NCBI RefSeq assembly: GCF_009757775.1
Contig: NZ_RHLK01000009.1
Coordinates: forward strand, 118,596-182,595
Direction: 5' to 3'
Length of the DNA: 64,000 nucleotides
Origin: Paenibacillus lutrae
Lineage (GTDB): Bacteria > Bacillota > Bacilli > Paenibacillales > NBRC-103111
Of the stretch, positions 1 through 9,721 are shown one piece after another. How positions within the stretch are numbered: position 1 is the first letter of the stretch; every line of letters begins with the position of its first letter. A model generated the notes under the pieces. It did not search any database. It was not told where the DNA came from and saw only the letters and a list, made by a program, of their open reading frames with translations. The position numbers and the translations under genes are program-made.

Positions 1-83
1 TGGGCGGCGCGATGGTATGGGAGTATTCTCAGGATAGCGAGGACGGGATTGTGAAGTACCTGGGAGATCATTTGAACGAGTGA
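1..83 (+). CDS. C-terminal end of a probable GH18 family glycosidase (partial)
   Basis: Only the last 26 codons are present, read from base 3 to the TGA at 81-83. The peptide starts GGAMVWEYSQDSEDG, which resembles the final beta-strand of glycoside hydrolase family 18 barrels (chitinase and spore-germination hydrolases), where a conserved Trp closes the sugar pocket. The gene is followed directly by an intrinsic terminator, so it ends a transcription unit. Assignment rests on one short motif and is tentative; the start lies outside the window. Confidence 0.5.
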   Translation, partial: GGAMVWEYSQDSEDGIVKYLGDHLNE

Positions 84-114
84 TCCCGAAGGGATGGTTG
101 CGCCCGGGAGAAGA

Positions 115-141
115 CGCCGGCTCTATGGAGCCGGTGTTTTT
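115..141 (+). terminator. Intrinsic terminator after the GH18-like gene
   Basis: A 7-bp stem CCGGCTC (117-123) pairs with GAGCCGG (128-134), extended by two more pairs, and runs into a T tract at 137-141. It lies 32 bases after the stop codon. Confidence 0.8.
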
Positions 142-240
142 GGTTGTTGTCGAAAAAAAGAGGTTTCACAGATACCTCAATGAAATTGTTTAAGTTAAGC
201 AGCAATTCAACAATTTCATAAATTTTAGGGGGATTAATAG

Positions 241-867
241 TTGATTAAGAAAGTATTTGTATTTAGTATGGCATGTTCTGTCTTAATGGCGGGATGTCAA
301 AGTGAAGTGGTATCTGAAGAAAATAAAAAGCCTACAAAAACAGATACAATTGTTTCTCCGAGCTCTCAGCCGGCCGCATTACCAGCGACAGTACAGCCAT
401 CTCAACCCCCGCAATCTGAAATCCCGATATTATCCAAAACCGTTGGGTTAGGTGATACCCAAGAGGAAATGGAAAAGTATTACGGGAAGAATGAAAATAC
501 AGCTAATGAGACAATCCATACATATAAACAGAAAAGTATTGTTGTTATGTATGCAGATAAGGTAGCTACTAATATTACATTGGCATTCGAATCAACGAAC
601 AAACCACGCTGGAAAATGGAAGATGCATTAGCGGAATCACAGAATTATATTCCTGTTGATGCAGTTAAGGTGAAGGAATATAAGCTGGATGAAGAAAGGA
701 CTGTTGTTCAGTATGTAAGTAAGCAACTTGCTGAACGTTTAAAGGAATACTATGATTTTGGTAAAACACTTGGAAATGAAGACGAACCCGGAACGTTTAT
801 AGTAATTTTGAAGCAGGATCAAAAGGGGGTATTTGCGAGTATTATGGCTCCTGGTAGTAAGCCCTGA
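241..867 (+). CDS. Secreted lipoprotein of unknown function
   Basis: 208 residues with a TTG start, preceded by AGGGGG at 227-232. The N-terminus is a lipoprotein signal peptide: KK at residues 3-4, a hydrophobic core and a lipobox LMAGC with the acylated Cys at 19. A Pro/Ser/Thr/Gln-rich spacer (about residues 38-62) would hold the domain off the membrane. The mature part has no motif I recognise. The gene stands alone between two terminators and is more AT-rich than the operon that follows, which hints at a different origin. Extracytoplasmic location is well supported; function is unknown. Confidence 0.8.
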   Translation: MIKKVFVFSMACSVLMAGCQSEVVSEENKKPTKTDTIVSPSSQPAALPATVQPSQPPQSEIPILSKTVGLGDTQEEMEKYYGKNENTANETIHTYKQKSIVVMYADKVATNITLAFESTNKPRWKMEDALAESQNYIPVDAVKVKEYKLDEERTVVQYVSKQLAERLKEYYDFGKTLGNEDEPGTFIVILKQDQKGVFASIMAPGSKP

Positions 868-892
868 AATAAAACTTTTAAAGGAAATTTCG

Positions 893-928
893 AATCACTG
901 ATGCTATTTGCATCAGTGATTTTTTTTA
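893..928 (+). terminator. Intrinsic terminator after the lipoprotein gene
   Basis: AATCACTGATG (893-903) pairs with CATCAGTGATT (911-921) over a 7-base loop, followed by eight T. Confidence 0.9.
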
Positions 929-1340
929 GATTCTTAATTTCTCATGAACCCACAAACTCCTTGTTCTATATAAATAAGTGATAAGCCGTGGGTTTTTACG
1001 CTTATGGAGAACGTGTTATTCAGTTCTGTGCGGTTCTGCATAACGTAGTGGGGCGGGGAGCGAAAGGTATTTCTAATAAAGATATTGGATAGGAACGTGT
1101 GTTTGTTTGTTTTGGATATATTTCGTATAATCAGATAGTAGCTGCCAAAATAATTCTGCTTCTCAACAATTTTATTGTCCGTTTTATTAAAAATAATAAG
1201 GGGTTCTAAGGCGTTTTTTCATGGAATATATCGTATAAATTTGTTTTTTAACACTAGATAGCGGAACTTTTCAGGGGACACGGCAGTATTAATTAATGAC
1301 TTAAACACTTAATTGCATTAGGAGACAGGAGGATTTCAGC
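929..1340 (+). promoter_or_regulatory. 412-base non-coding region with a candidate promoter for the SWIM/MoxR/VWA operon
   Basis: No supported gene lies here. A TTGTTT (1103-1108) and TATAAT (1126-1131) pair is spaced by 17 bases. A related string, ATATATCGTATAAA, recurs near 1226-1240 without a good -35 box. Either could start the operon; the 5' leader would be about 100-200 bases. The segment is AT-rich compared with the genes that follow. Confidence 0.35.
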
Positions 1341-2780
1341 TTGATCCAAATTACGGAGGCTCATATCGACTCGCTCGCTCCCAACAGCTCCGCCATCAAG
1401 AATGCGCAGGGTCTTGTTAAGAAGAACAAGTACATACAATTAAACCGTTCGGAGAACGGAGAGTTGCTATTCGGCGAATGTGCCGGCAGCGGAAGCTCGA
1501 ATTACGTATGTTCCGCTGACTTTATCGTGGCGGAGAAACCGGTGCTGCGCTGTTCTTGTCCGAGCAGACAGCTTCCATGCAAGCATACGCTCGGTCTGCT
1601 CTACGCCTATGCAGGCGGAGCGGCCTTTACCGAAGCTCCCGTGCCCGAAGATATTATATCCAAACGCGGGAAAGCGGAGAAACGCGAAGAAAAGAAGGCG
1701 AAGCAGGGAGAAGAAGGTGCAGCTCCCAAACCCAAGAAGGTCAATAAATCGGCGCTGAAGAAAAAACTCCAGGCCCAGCTGGAAGGGCTTGATCTGCTTG
1801 AGAAATTTACCGAATCGCTGATCCGCAGCGGGCTTGCTACGATGGATAACAAAAAGCTGCTCACGCTTAATGAACATGTGAAGCAGCTGGGGAATTATTA
1901 TTTGCCGGAAGCACAGACACAGCTTCGGCGTCTGGCGCTTCTTTTTATGCATGATGAGCACGAGCAGATCTATACCCACGCGATGGACAGGCTCACGCGC
2001 ATTCATGCTTTTATCCGCAAGGGACGCGCTCATCTGAACGAGAGGCTGGCGGACCCCGATCTGAAGCTGGATCATGAATCGACAATGGAAGAGTGGCTGG
2101 GTCACGCGTGGCAGCTCGCGGAGCTGAAAGAACTGGGTCTGATCACAGAGCAGGCGGAATTGATCCAGCTCTCGTTCCTCAGCTTCGATGACGCTGCCCG
2201 GCTTGAGTATGTGGATGCCGGATTCTGGCTGGAGACAGCCACGGGGGATATCCATGAGACGATCAGTTACCGTCCTCATAAAGCGGCCAAGCATATGCGG
2301 GAAGAAGATACGTTCTTTGAGATGGCGCAGGTCAAGACGCTGTATCGTTATCCGGGAGAGATGAACCGCAGAATCCGTTTCGAAGAAATGAAGTCCCGGC
2401 CGCTGGCAGAAGAAGATTTTCAGGCGGCTGCGGCTCATGCGCGCCGGAGCTATGCCGATGTGATTAAGCAGGTGAAGAGCCAATTGAAGAATCCGCTGGC
2501 GGACACCAGTCCGGTTGTGCTGCTTCATGTTCAGAACACGCTGCAGACAGATCGGGGCGAATACGTGATTACCGACGAATCAGGGAATCAGATTGTGCTG
2601 GGAGATGTTCTTGTGTCCCTGGGGTATGAGTCCTTGGAGCTGCTGCCTCTTCTGCGTCCGGAGCTTCTGAGAGATTCGGCTATGCTGGTCATGTTCTCTC
2701 ATGACCTGGACAGCGGGTGTCTGATGGCGCAGCCGCTCTCGATTATTAAGGATAAGGAAATAGTTCGTCTGCTGTTCTAG
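1341..2780 (+). CDS. SWIM zinc-finger protein of a MoxR-VWA cluster (YehQ-like)
   Basis: 479 residues, TTG start with AGGAGG at 1327-1332. The SWIM zinc-binding signature CxC-x6-CxH is at C71, C73, C80 and H82, a fold used for binding DNA or proteins. A lysine-rich linker (about 108-145) separates it from a larger helical domain with no motif I recognise. It is the first gene of a five-gene operon (SWIM, HEAT-like, AAA+, DUF5682-type, VWA) with very short spacers. In E. coli the SWIM protein YehQ accompanies YehL (AAA+), YehM and YehP (VWA), so the set is likely conserved as a unit. Family membership is clear from the motif; the cellular role is unknown. Confidence 0.8.
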   Translation: MIQITEAHIDSLAPNSSAIKNAQGLVKKNKYIQLNRSENGELLFGECAGSGSSNYVCSADFIVAEKPVLRCSCPSRQLPCKHTLGLLYAYAGGAAFTEAPVPEDIISKRGKAEKREEKKAKQGEEGAAPKPKKVNKSALKKKLQAQLEGLDLLEKFTESLIRSGLATMDNKKLLTLNEHVKQLGNYYLPEAQTQLRRLALLFMHDEHEQIYTHAMDRLTRIHAFIRKGRAHLNERLADPDLKLDHESTMEEWLGHAWQLAELKELGLITEQAELIQLSFLSFDDAARLEYVDAGFWLETATGDIHETISYRPHKAAKHMREEDTFFEMAQVKTLYRYPGEMNRRIRFEEMKSRPLAEEDFQAAAAHARRSYADVIKQVKSQLKNPLADTSPVVLLHVQNTLQTDRGEYVITDESGNQIVLGDVLVSLGYESLELLPLLRPELLRDSAMLVMFSHDLDSGCLMAQPLSIIKDKEIVRLLF

Positions 2781-2807
2781 CGTTCTAACTTCGGAGGAGG
2801 TTTATAA

Positions 2808-4673
2808 ATGAGCACTGCGTTACTGCAAGAGCTGCACACAGAACTGCGCCGTTTGTATATAGCCGGAAGTGAACTGGCGGCGGGGGATTTTCGGCTGAAG
2901 AAACTGCTGCCTCAATTTCAGCAGTTGGGAGAGCGCGCTCCCGTCTTTAAAAAACTCGGCGAGGGCATCCAGCGGGTGCTGGAGCCTTCAGGCAGCGGAG
3001 GCGGTAATCCGTCCGGCAGTCTGCAGGATTTGGGCCTGCTGTTAAGCTCCGTGCTGCATACGCAAGGTACGACATCGCCGGCGGGGGAGCCCGGTCATCT
3101 TAAGAGCCGTCCGGTTCCGCTCTCCACTTCGTATTCCTACCGCAAGATTTCAGCGGTTCGCGAGGCGCTTGCGACAACCGGCAGCGGACGCTATGAAATT
3201 GTGACGGAGGCATTCCGTGAGGGGCTGTTTCAGGACTTGCGGCTGTTCAATGCCGCTATAGCGGCGTTGAGCGATCCTTATGCGGAACTCGCCGATTTTG
3301 CGATGACGTCCATTCTGCCCGCCTACGGTCCGGTAGTGGTCCCTCATTTGACAGCTTCTTTTGATCGTGCCGGAGGCAAGGCTGAGACGAGGAAACTGAG
3401 GGTAATCGCACAGGCAGGCGGCCAGGAAGTGCTGCCTCTCATCTTTGAGGCGGCCGAGAACGGATCGGAGGATGTGAGGGTAACCGCTATAGGTCTGCTT
3501 GCAGGTTACGGGGCCTATGTACAGGCGCTGCTGGGCTGGACCCGGGAGAAGAGGAAACCGATCCGAGAGGCAGCCTATCAGGCTCTTGCGGCCGGCGGAT
3601 CGGCCGAAGGAGCGGAGCGCCTGCACGAGGCTTTCTCCGGTAAAGATATCGAGCTCGCCGCAGAAGCAGCCGTAAACTCCGATTCGGAAGTGCTTCTCCA
3701 GCGGCTGGTACGTGATCTGGACGCGGAACTTAAGAATGCGGAATCAATCCAGGAGGACAAGAAGGCATTCGATCTTGCCTGGGAGCGTATCCGGCATTAT
3801 TTAAGGGCGCTGAATCACAAGCAGCACGATGTACTGGATGAATTGTTTACGAGAGTGCTGGAAGATGCTCCACGGTATCTGTCTTACGGCTGGAAGTCCC
3901 TGGTTGACGATGCGGCCCGTTATGCGGCTTATCTGGGACCGTCCGGGATGCTGGGGCTGCTCCTCCCCCTCTATAAGCAAGATGCCCGTTATGTCTCCTT
4001 CGCGTTCCGGGCTGCGTTCCGTCTTCTGTCTCCTTCGCGCCTTTATGAAGAATTCAAAGACCTTCTGGTCATTCGCCGCCAGACGAAAGAAGCCGGGAAG
4101 CGGCAGGATAATCTGATGGAAGTGATCGAAAATCAGGTTGTTGCTTACCGGAATGGACAAGTTCAAGCAGCGGAAGGGACGCAGCCGGATTGGCTGCACT
4201 GGCTTACTTTCCCGATCGTTCCTTCAATTGAGGAGATGGAGACCGGCTGGGACTCACGCTGGCTGGAACGATTCATTGAACTGGAGCAGGATACCCTGGT
4301 GAGTATTTTCGCCCGTCCCGGTCATACTCCCGCGCAGCAGTTCCTGCTCCGGCAGTTAAGCTTGAAGCCCGAACTGCGTAACCGCTTAGCAGGCGAGCTC
4401 CTGCTCGGACTTGATCGGGCGGAAGTCGAGGAGGAGATCCGGCGGGAAGCTCTGGTGTCGGCTCTTGAAGACAAACGCAATAAAAACTGCTATCTATTGG
4501 ACGGTTATGTTTTTGAGAAATTGTGCATGCTTCCGAAATCATATGAAGCAAGGCTGAAGGAAGCTCTTCCTCTCTACCGGTCAACTGCCGAGAAACAAAT
4601 ACAGTTTGTTGTGGACGCCATGAGCAGGAATCAGCCAATTGTGCTGACCCCCAAAGTTAAAGGAGACGATTAA
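2808..4673 (+). CDS. Helical-repeat (HEAT-like) scaffold protein of the MoxR-VWA cluster
   Basis: 621 residues, ATG preceded by GGAGGAGG at 2792-2799. The middle part (about residues 120-320) is a series of paired amphipathic helices with alternating Leu/Ala spacing, as in HEAT or Armadillo repeats, including segments reading DPYAELADFAMTSILP and ENGSEDVRVTAIGLLAGYG. There is no enzyme motif or signal peptide. Its TAA stop is immediately followed by the ATG of the AAA+ gene, implying translational coupling. A protein-protein scaffold for the ATPase/VWA pair is the natural inference from fold and context, not something the sequence proves. Confidence 0.65.
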   Translation: MSTALLQELHTELRRLYIAGSELAAGDFRLKKLLPQFQQLGERAPVFKKLGEGIQRVLEPSGSGGGNPSGSLQDLGLLLSSVLHTQGTTSPAGEPGHLKSRPVPLSTSYSYRKISAVREALATTGSGRYEIVTEAFREGLFQDLRLFNAAIAALSDPYAELADFAMTSILPAYGPVVVPHLTASFDRAGGKAETRKLRVIAQAGGQEVLPLIFEAAENGSEDVRVTAIGLLAGYGAYVQALLGWTREKRKPIREAAYQALAAGGSAEGAERLHEAFSGKDIELAAEAAVNSDSEVLLQRLVRDLDAELKNAESIQEDKKAFDLAWERIRHYLRALNHKQHDVLDELFTRVLEDAPRYLSYGWKSLVDDAARYAAYLGPSGMLGLLLPLYKQDARYVSFAFRAAFRLLSPSRLYEEFKDLLVIRRQTKEAGKRQDNLMEVIENQVVAYRNGQVQAAEGTQPDWLHWLTFPIVPSIEEMETGWDSRWLERFIELEQDTLVSIFARPGHTPAQQFLLRQLSLKPELRNRLAGELLLGLDRAEVEEEIRREALVSALEDKRNKNCYLLDGYVFEKLCMLPKSYEARLKEALPLYRSTAEKQIQFVVDAMSRNQPIVLTPKVKGDD

Positions 4674-5777
4674 ATGGGAACTGGACAAATGCAGATGCAG
4701 GATCAGATGAGATTATCAGCGGAGAAGCTGTATGCGGATGAATTGGAAGCGCTGCGTAAAGCGGATCAGGGCAAAATTCCCGCCGGCTGGCAAATGTCGC
4801 CGCAATCCGTCCTCACTTTTATAGCAGGCGGTAAAGCAGGCAAGATGGACATCACCCCCAAGTATATCGGCAATAAGCGTTTGATCGAGATGGCTGTCGC
4901 CACTCTCGTAACGGACCGCGCGCTGCTGCTGATCGGAGAACCCGGAACGGCCAAATCCTGGCTGTCGGAGAATTTGTCGGCCGCTATCTACGGCAACTCG
5001 GGTCTTGTTGTACAAGGCACGGCGGGCACGAGTGAAGAGCATGTCCGCTATTCCTGGAACTATGCGATGCTTTTGGCGAATGGCCCGACACCGGAGGCGC
5101 TCGTGCAGAGTCCGATTATGAGAGCGATGGAAGCAGGGGGCATTGCCCGTTTCGAGGAAATTTCACGCTGCGCTTCGGAGGTGCAGGATGCGCTGATCTC
5201 CATCCTGTCGGAGAAGACCATATCCGTGCCTGAACTGGGCAAAGAAATGAACGCCCGCAAAGGCTTCTCTATTATCGCTACCGCAAACACGCGGGACCGC
5301 GGAGTCAACGAAATGTCCGCCGCTCTCAAAAGACGTTTCAACATCATCGTTCTTCCGGCTCCATCGAGCATGGAAACCGAAGTGGAGATCGTGAAGAAGC
5401 GCGTTGGCGAAATTGCTTCATCTTACGATTTGCAGGCCGCCGTCCCTTCGGATGAGGCGCTGGTCAAGGTCGTAACGATTTTCCGCGAACTGCGCAGCGG
5501 GATGACGCTGGATAAGAAGGATAAGGTAAAATCTCCTGCTGGAGTAATCTCAACGGCCGAGGCCATTTCACTGCTGACGAACAGCATGGCGCTGGCAGCG
5601 AGCTTCGGAACCGGTGAGCTGACCGATGAGGATTTGGCGGCAGGTCTGCAGGGAGCGATTGTGAAGGATGACGATAAGGACAAACTTGTCTGGAAGGAAT
5701 ACCTGGACAATGTCATGAAGAAGCGGGGAGCGCAGTGGCGCGGTTTGTACACGGCTTGCAAGGAGATGAACGAGTGA
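4674..5777 (+). CDS. MoxR-type AAA+ ATPase (YehL-like)
   Basis: 367 residues. Walker A GEPGTAKS (about 85-92), Walker B-like ARFEEIS, sensor-1 ATANTRDRG and an arginine-finger region ALKRRFN identify a MoxR-clade AAA+ ATPase. MoxR proteins usually work with a VWA-domain partner to remodel or activate a target complex, and the partner VWA gene is two genes downstream. Its length matches E. coli YehL (about 360 residues). The stop codon overlaps the GTG start of the next gene. Substrate unknown. Confidence 0.9.
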   Translation: MGTGQMQMQDQMRLSAEKLYADELEALRKADQGKIPAGWQMSPQSVLTFIAGGKAGKMDITPKYIGNKRLIEMAVATLVTDRALLLIGEPGTAKSWLSENLSAAIYGNSGLVVQGTAGTSEEHVRYSWNYAMLLANGPTPEALVQSPIMRAMEAGGIARFEEISRCASEVQDALISILSEKTISVPELGKEMNARKGFSIIATANTRDRGVNEMSAALKRRFNIIVLPAPSSMETEVEIVKKRVGEIASSYDLQAAVPSDEALVKVVTIFRELRSGMTLDKKDKVKSPAGVISTAEAISLLTNSMALAASFGTGELTDEDLAAGLQGAIVKDDDKDKLVWKEYLDNVMKKRGAQWRGLYTACKEMNE

Positions 5778-8368
5778 GTCCCGGAGCTGCGGAGGAATCG
5801 GTACATATTTTTGGGGTGCGGCATCTTTCCCCGGGCGGTTCGAAACATTTGCTGGAGTTTCTCAGCGACATTCAGCCTACGGCCGTTCTGATCGAAGGTC
5901 CCGCCGACGCTTCAGAGGAAATTAAGCATTTGACGAATGGAACTACCAAACCTCCGGTAGCCATTCTGGCATTTACGGATGATCTGCCGGTACATACGGC
6001 ACTTTGGCCTTTCGCTGTATACTCCCCGGAGTATCAGGCGATGAAGTGGGCACAGGACAACGGGGCCTATGCGGCCTTTATCGATCTTCCCACTCCCGTT
6101 ATTCTGGCGCTCCAGGATGTCCGGAGAAAAGAGGCTGAGCTTGCCGCGGAAAACATGGACTGCGGAACCGGGAATGCGAAAGGTGCGGTGGGGTGCGAGG
6201 CTGAGGAAGCAGAGGCAGACGAGGCGGCAGGGGCAGAAGCAGAAGCAGAAGCAACAGTGAAAATAAATGTAGAAGCAGGGCAATCGGGACAAGCAGCGGC
6301 AGCATCTATACCGTCCGCTTCGTCAACGGACCCGAGCCCGGTCGAAGAGGCGGCAAGCCGACCGGGTCGTGACGGGAATGCAGAACCAGAGCCTGAACAG
6401 GCAGCGGAATTGCTTTCTTTGGATGAGGACAAGGACGAGGCACACGTTACATCCCGGTCTATCTACAGCCGGATTGCCGAGCTTGCCGGCGAACACGACT
6501 ACGACATGTACTGGGAGCGTCATTATGAGCACAATCTGAGCAGGGGGGCTTATCGGGAAGCGATTCTGGCTTTCTCTGCCCAGATGCGCGAGTTGTCGGA
6601 AGAGAAGGAGCGCCGTGAGCAGGTTTCCGAATACGCGTATAACGCGCTGCGGGAAGCTTACATGAGACGGAAGATCCGCGAGGCGATCGCTTCCGGGCAT
6701 GAGCCTGACAGGATCGTCGTCGTTTGCGGTGCCTATCATGCGGCTGCACTGGAGGATCTTAGCGGGGCCATGACGGACCGGGAACTTAAATCATTGCCTG
6801 TCCGCAGCACTAAACTTACTCTGATGCCTTATTCTTATTTCAAACTTTCTTCCATGTCGGGCTATGGTGCAGGCAATAATGCCCCGAACTACTTTCAGTT
6901 AATGTGGGAGCATATGGCTAACGGCACACTTAACGAGCTGCCGGGGTATTATCTGTCCGCAATTGCCCGCTTCATGCGTGAACAAGGAACCCACCGCTCG
7001 ACCGCCGAGGTTATTGAAGCGGTAAGGCTGGCCGAGTCTCTCGCCGCCCTCCATGACGGAAGTGCGCCTACGCTGCGCGATCTGAGGGATGCGGCGCAGA
7101 CGCTGCTCGGTCATGGCGATCTGTCCGTCGTCGCCGATGCGCTGGCACGGATTGACGTCGGAACGAATATCGGCGAGCTTGCCGAAGGCGTCAGCCAGAC
7201 GCCGATCCAAGAAGACTTGAACCGTCTGCTTAAGCGGCTCAAGCTGGAGAAATACAAGACGGCGGTGGCGGTTGACCTGGCGCTGGATCTTCGCGAGAAC
7301 CGCCGGGTCAAAAGCGAAGAATCGGCTTTTCTCGATTTGAACCGCTCGTTCCTGCTTCACCGGCTTAAGCTGCTGGGCATTGAACTCGCCAAGATCAGAC
7401 CAAGCGGGCAGGACGGCGCTACTTGGGCGGAGCACTGGGTGCTCCAGTGGTCGCCTGAAGTGGAGATTCAGGTGGTGGAGTCCACCCTGCACGGCGAAAC
7501 CGTTGAAGTAGCCTCGGCTTACGTGCTCCAGCAGAAGCTGGAGCAGTGCAGCTCCATTGCCGAGGCCTCCACGCTCATCCGCACCGCTTGCGAGTGCGGG
7601 ATGACCGCCCAGATGGAAGCGGGGCGGCAGACGCTTCAGCGGCTTGCGGTGGACAGCCGGGATATCGTGCAGATCGCTGCCGCAGCACGGCAGCTGTCCG
7701 CTATTATCCGTTACGGCGATCTCCGGCGGCTGGATACAAGACCGCTGGTTCCGCTGCTGGAACAGTTGTTCCTGCGCGCCTGCCTGTTCCTGCAGGATGC
7801 GAGCAACTGCAGCGATGAGGCCGCAGGCGCCATGATCGTCGCGATGGGCGAGATCAACGGCATCGCGCTGGATCACAGCGAGCAGATCGACGAAGCCTTG
7901 TGGCTTCGGGAGCTGCTGCATTTGGCGGAACGGGACGACCGGAATGCGCGTCTGTCCGGTTACTCCTGCGCGCTGCTGATGGAACGCAATGCCATCACGG
8001 CAGAGCAGTGCGCACAGGAAGTATCCCGGCGGCTTTCCCCGGGAATTCCGGCCGATTTGGGGGCCGGCTGGTTCGAGGGTTTGTCCGGCCGTAACCGCTA
8101 TGCCCTTTTATCCCGGATGAGCTTATGGGAACAGCTGAATGAATACATCTCTTCACTGGCTGACGATGAATTCGTCCGTGCCCTGGTCTTCTTACGGCGT
8201 GCTTTCAGTACCTTCGCCCCCCGGGAGAAGAATATGATCGCCGAAGTGCTCGGAGAGTTGTGGGGCGTAGACACGGAGCAGGCCGCCGAGGTGTTGACCG
8301 GCGAGCTGAAGGAGGAAGAAGCGAAGATGATAGATGACTTGAACGATTTTGATTTTGAGGACTTTTGA
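5774..8368 (+). CDS. DUF5682-type protein of the MoxR-VWA cluster (YehM-like)
   Basis: 864 residues from the GTG at 5774, which overlaps the AAA+ stop codon and has GGAG at 5761-5764; a GTG further upstream lies inside the AAA+ gene. The N-terminus reads HIFGVRHLSPGGSKHLLEFL, then a block with IEGPADASEEI, and later a conserved VCGAYHAAALE segment; these parts resemble erythromycin-esterase/TraB-type folds that carry paired acidic and His residues. Residues roughly 135-230 are a low-complexity Ala/Glu insertion, probably an unstructured linker. The C-terminal 500 residues are helical. E. coli YehM occupies the same place in its cluster. No catalytic role is established. Confidence 0.75.
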   Translation: MSPGAAEESVHIFGVRHLSPGGSKHLLEFLSDIQPTAVLIEGPADASEEIKHLTNGTTKPPVAILAFTDDLPVHTALWPFAVYSPEYQAMKWAQDNGAYAAFIDLPTPVILALQDVRRKEAELAAENMDCGTGNAKGAVGCEAEEAEADEAAGAEAEAEATVKINVEAGQSGQAAAASIPSASSTDPSPVEEAASRPGRDGNAEPEPEQAAELLSLDEDKDEAHVTSRSIYSRIAELAGEHDYDMYWERHYEHNLSRGAYREAILAFSAQMRELSEEKERREQVSEYAYNALREAYMRRKIREAIASGHEPDRIVVVCGAYHAAALEDLSGAMTDRELKSLPVRSTKLTLMPYSYFKLSSMSGYGAGNNAPNYFQLMWEHMANGTLNELPGYYLSAIARFMREQGTHRSTAEVIEAVRLAESLAALHDGSAPTLRDLRDAAQTLLGHGDLSVVADALARIDVGTNIGELAEGVSQTPIQEDLNRLLKRLKLEKYKTAVAVDLALDLRENRRVKSEESAFLDLNRSFLLHRLKLLGIELAKIRPSGQDGATWAEHWVLQWSPEVEIQVVESTLHGETVEVASAYVLQQKLEQCSSIAEASTLIRTACECGMTAQMEAGRQTLQRLAVDSRDIVQIAAAARQLSAIIRYGDLRRLDTRPLVPLLEQLFLRACLFLQDASNCSDEAAGAMIVAMGEINGIALDHSEQIDEALWLRELLHLAERDDRNARLSGYSCALLMERNAITAEQCAQEVSRRLSPGIPADLGAGWFEGLSGRNRYALLSRMSLWEQLNEYISSLADDEFVRALVFLRRAFSTFAPREKNMIAEVLGELWGVDTEQAAEVLTGELKEEEAKMIDDLNDFDFEDF

Positions 8369-8369
8369 C

Positions 8370-9587
8370 ATGAGCACACATCCTTCACAAGATGATCCCA
8401 AATTGGCATCGCGCTGGCGTCTCATCCTCGGAGCTTCTGCTGAGCAGCAGCTGACAAGCAGTTCCGCGGGGATGATCACATTGACGGAAGAAGAGCAGAT
8501 TATGGATGAAGCGCTCGCGGCAATTTATGATGATACGAGCGGGATAAGTGACGGCGGCACCTCTGCCGCAGGAAGCAGAGGTGCCGGAATGGGGAAGTCC
8601 GCTCCGAGGCTTTCCAAATGGCTCGGGGATGTACGCAGCTTATTTCCGGATGATGTCGTATCGGTTATCCAGCATGATGCGATGGAGCGCAAAGGCTGGA
8701 AGCAGCTGCTCCTGGAGCCGGAGGTGCTGGCTACGGTCAAGCCGGATATTCAGCTGGTAGGGACCCTTCTGTCGCTCAAAGGCAAAATTCCGGAGAAGAC
8801 GAAGGATACCGCGCGCATGCTGGTCCAGGCCGTCGTCGATGACCTCACCCGGCGGCTGAATGAGGATATGCGCCGGGCCGTTACAGGAGCGTTGAACCGC
8901 AGACAGCATTCTCCGCTTCCTTCCCTCAGCGGGATTGACTGGAAGAGGACTATTCAGCGCAACTTAAAGAACTATGATTCGCAGCGGCGACAGATCATTC
9001 CCGAGAAGTTTTATTATTTCGACCGTGCCAAGCGGAGCAAGGAATGGACGGTCATTCTGGACATTGACCAGAGCGGTTCCATGGCCGACTCGGTCATCTG
9101 GGCTTCGGTGGTCGGCTCGATCTTCGCGAGTATTCCCTCGCTGAGCACAAGGGTCGTCGTGTTCGACACCGAGGTAGTCGATTTGACCGAGCAGTGTGCG
9201 AACGATCCGGTTGACATGCTGTTCGGTATTCAGCTCGGCGGAGGGACCGATATTCATAAGTCGGTCGCTTACTGTGAGCAGTTTATCGAGGAGCCGAAGA
9301 AAACACTGTTCATCATCGTGTCGGATCTGTACGAAGGAGGCAATCAGGCCGGGCTGATCCGCCGTATGCGCGAGCTGCGCGAAGCGGGGGTCAGAACGAT
9401 GTGCCTGCTGGCATTGTCCGATGAGGGCGAGCCGTTCTATGACGAGCGCATTGCCAAGCAGCTGAGCCGGGATGGGACCCCATGTTTCGCATGTACGCCC
9501 GCATTGCTGCCCGTGCTGGTAGAAGGGGCCCTGAAAGGTATGGACTTGACCGAGCTGGCTAAGCGGGTCGGGACGAAGCCGGTGTAG
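8370..9587 (+). CDS. VWA-domain protein, partner of the MoxR ATPase (YehP-like)
   Basis: 405 residues from the ATG at 8370, one base after the previous stop codon, with GAGGA at 8358-8362. The metal-ion-dependent adhesion site is intact: DxSxS in ILDIDQSGSMADS, the Thr in GGGTDIHKS and the Asp in IIVSDLYEGG. VWA domains of this kind bind protein partners through a divalent metal and act with MoxR ATPases. It is the last gene of the operon, followed by a terminator. Confidence 0.88.
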   Translation: MSTHPSQDDPKLASRWRLILGASAEQQLTSSSAGMITLTEEEQIMDEALAAIYDDTSGISDGGTSAAGSRGAGMGKSAPRLSKWLGDVRSLFPDDVVSVIQHDAMERKGWKQLLLEPEVLATVKPDIQLVGTLLSLKGKIPEKTKDTARMLVQAVVDDLTRRLNEDMRRAVTGALNRRQHSPLPSLSGIDWKRTIQRNLKNYDSQRRQIIPEKFYYFDRAKRSKEWTVILDIDQSGSMADSVIWASVVGSIFASIPSLSTRVVVFDTEVVDLTEQCANDPVDMLFGIQLGGGTDIHKSVAYCEQFIEEPKKTLFIIVSDLYEGGNQAGLIRRMRELREAGVRTMCLLALSDEGEPFYDERIAKQLSRDGTPCFACTPALLPVLVEGALKGMDLTELAKRVGTKPV

Positions 9588-9645
9588 GCATCGACTTTAA
9601 ACGTGAGCAGTCTGCAATGAATGTTTGAGCGAGCAATAAGCACAT

Positions 9646-9682
9646 AACGACTTCCATCTGTTAGATGGGAGTCGTTTATATT
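9646..9682 (+). terminator. Intrinsic terminator ending the MoxR-VWA operon
   Basis: AACGACTTCCATCT (9646-9659) pairs with AGATGGGAGTCGTT (9663-9676) with one G-T pair and a 3-base loop, followed by TATATTTATT. Confidence 0.75.
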
Positions 9683-9721
9683 TATTAGTTATTTTGACCT
9701 AAAAATAAAGGGAAACATCTA

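Noticed and set aside
1467..2528. 353-codon minus-strand frame inside the SWIM gene
   Set aside because: The plus-strand frame carries the SWIM motif and ribosome site; the minus frame has neither.
6899..7921. 340-codon minus-strand frame inside the DUF5682-type gene
   Set aside because: Shadow of a GC-rich gene; no motif, start signal or operon support.
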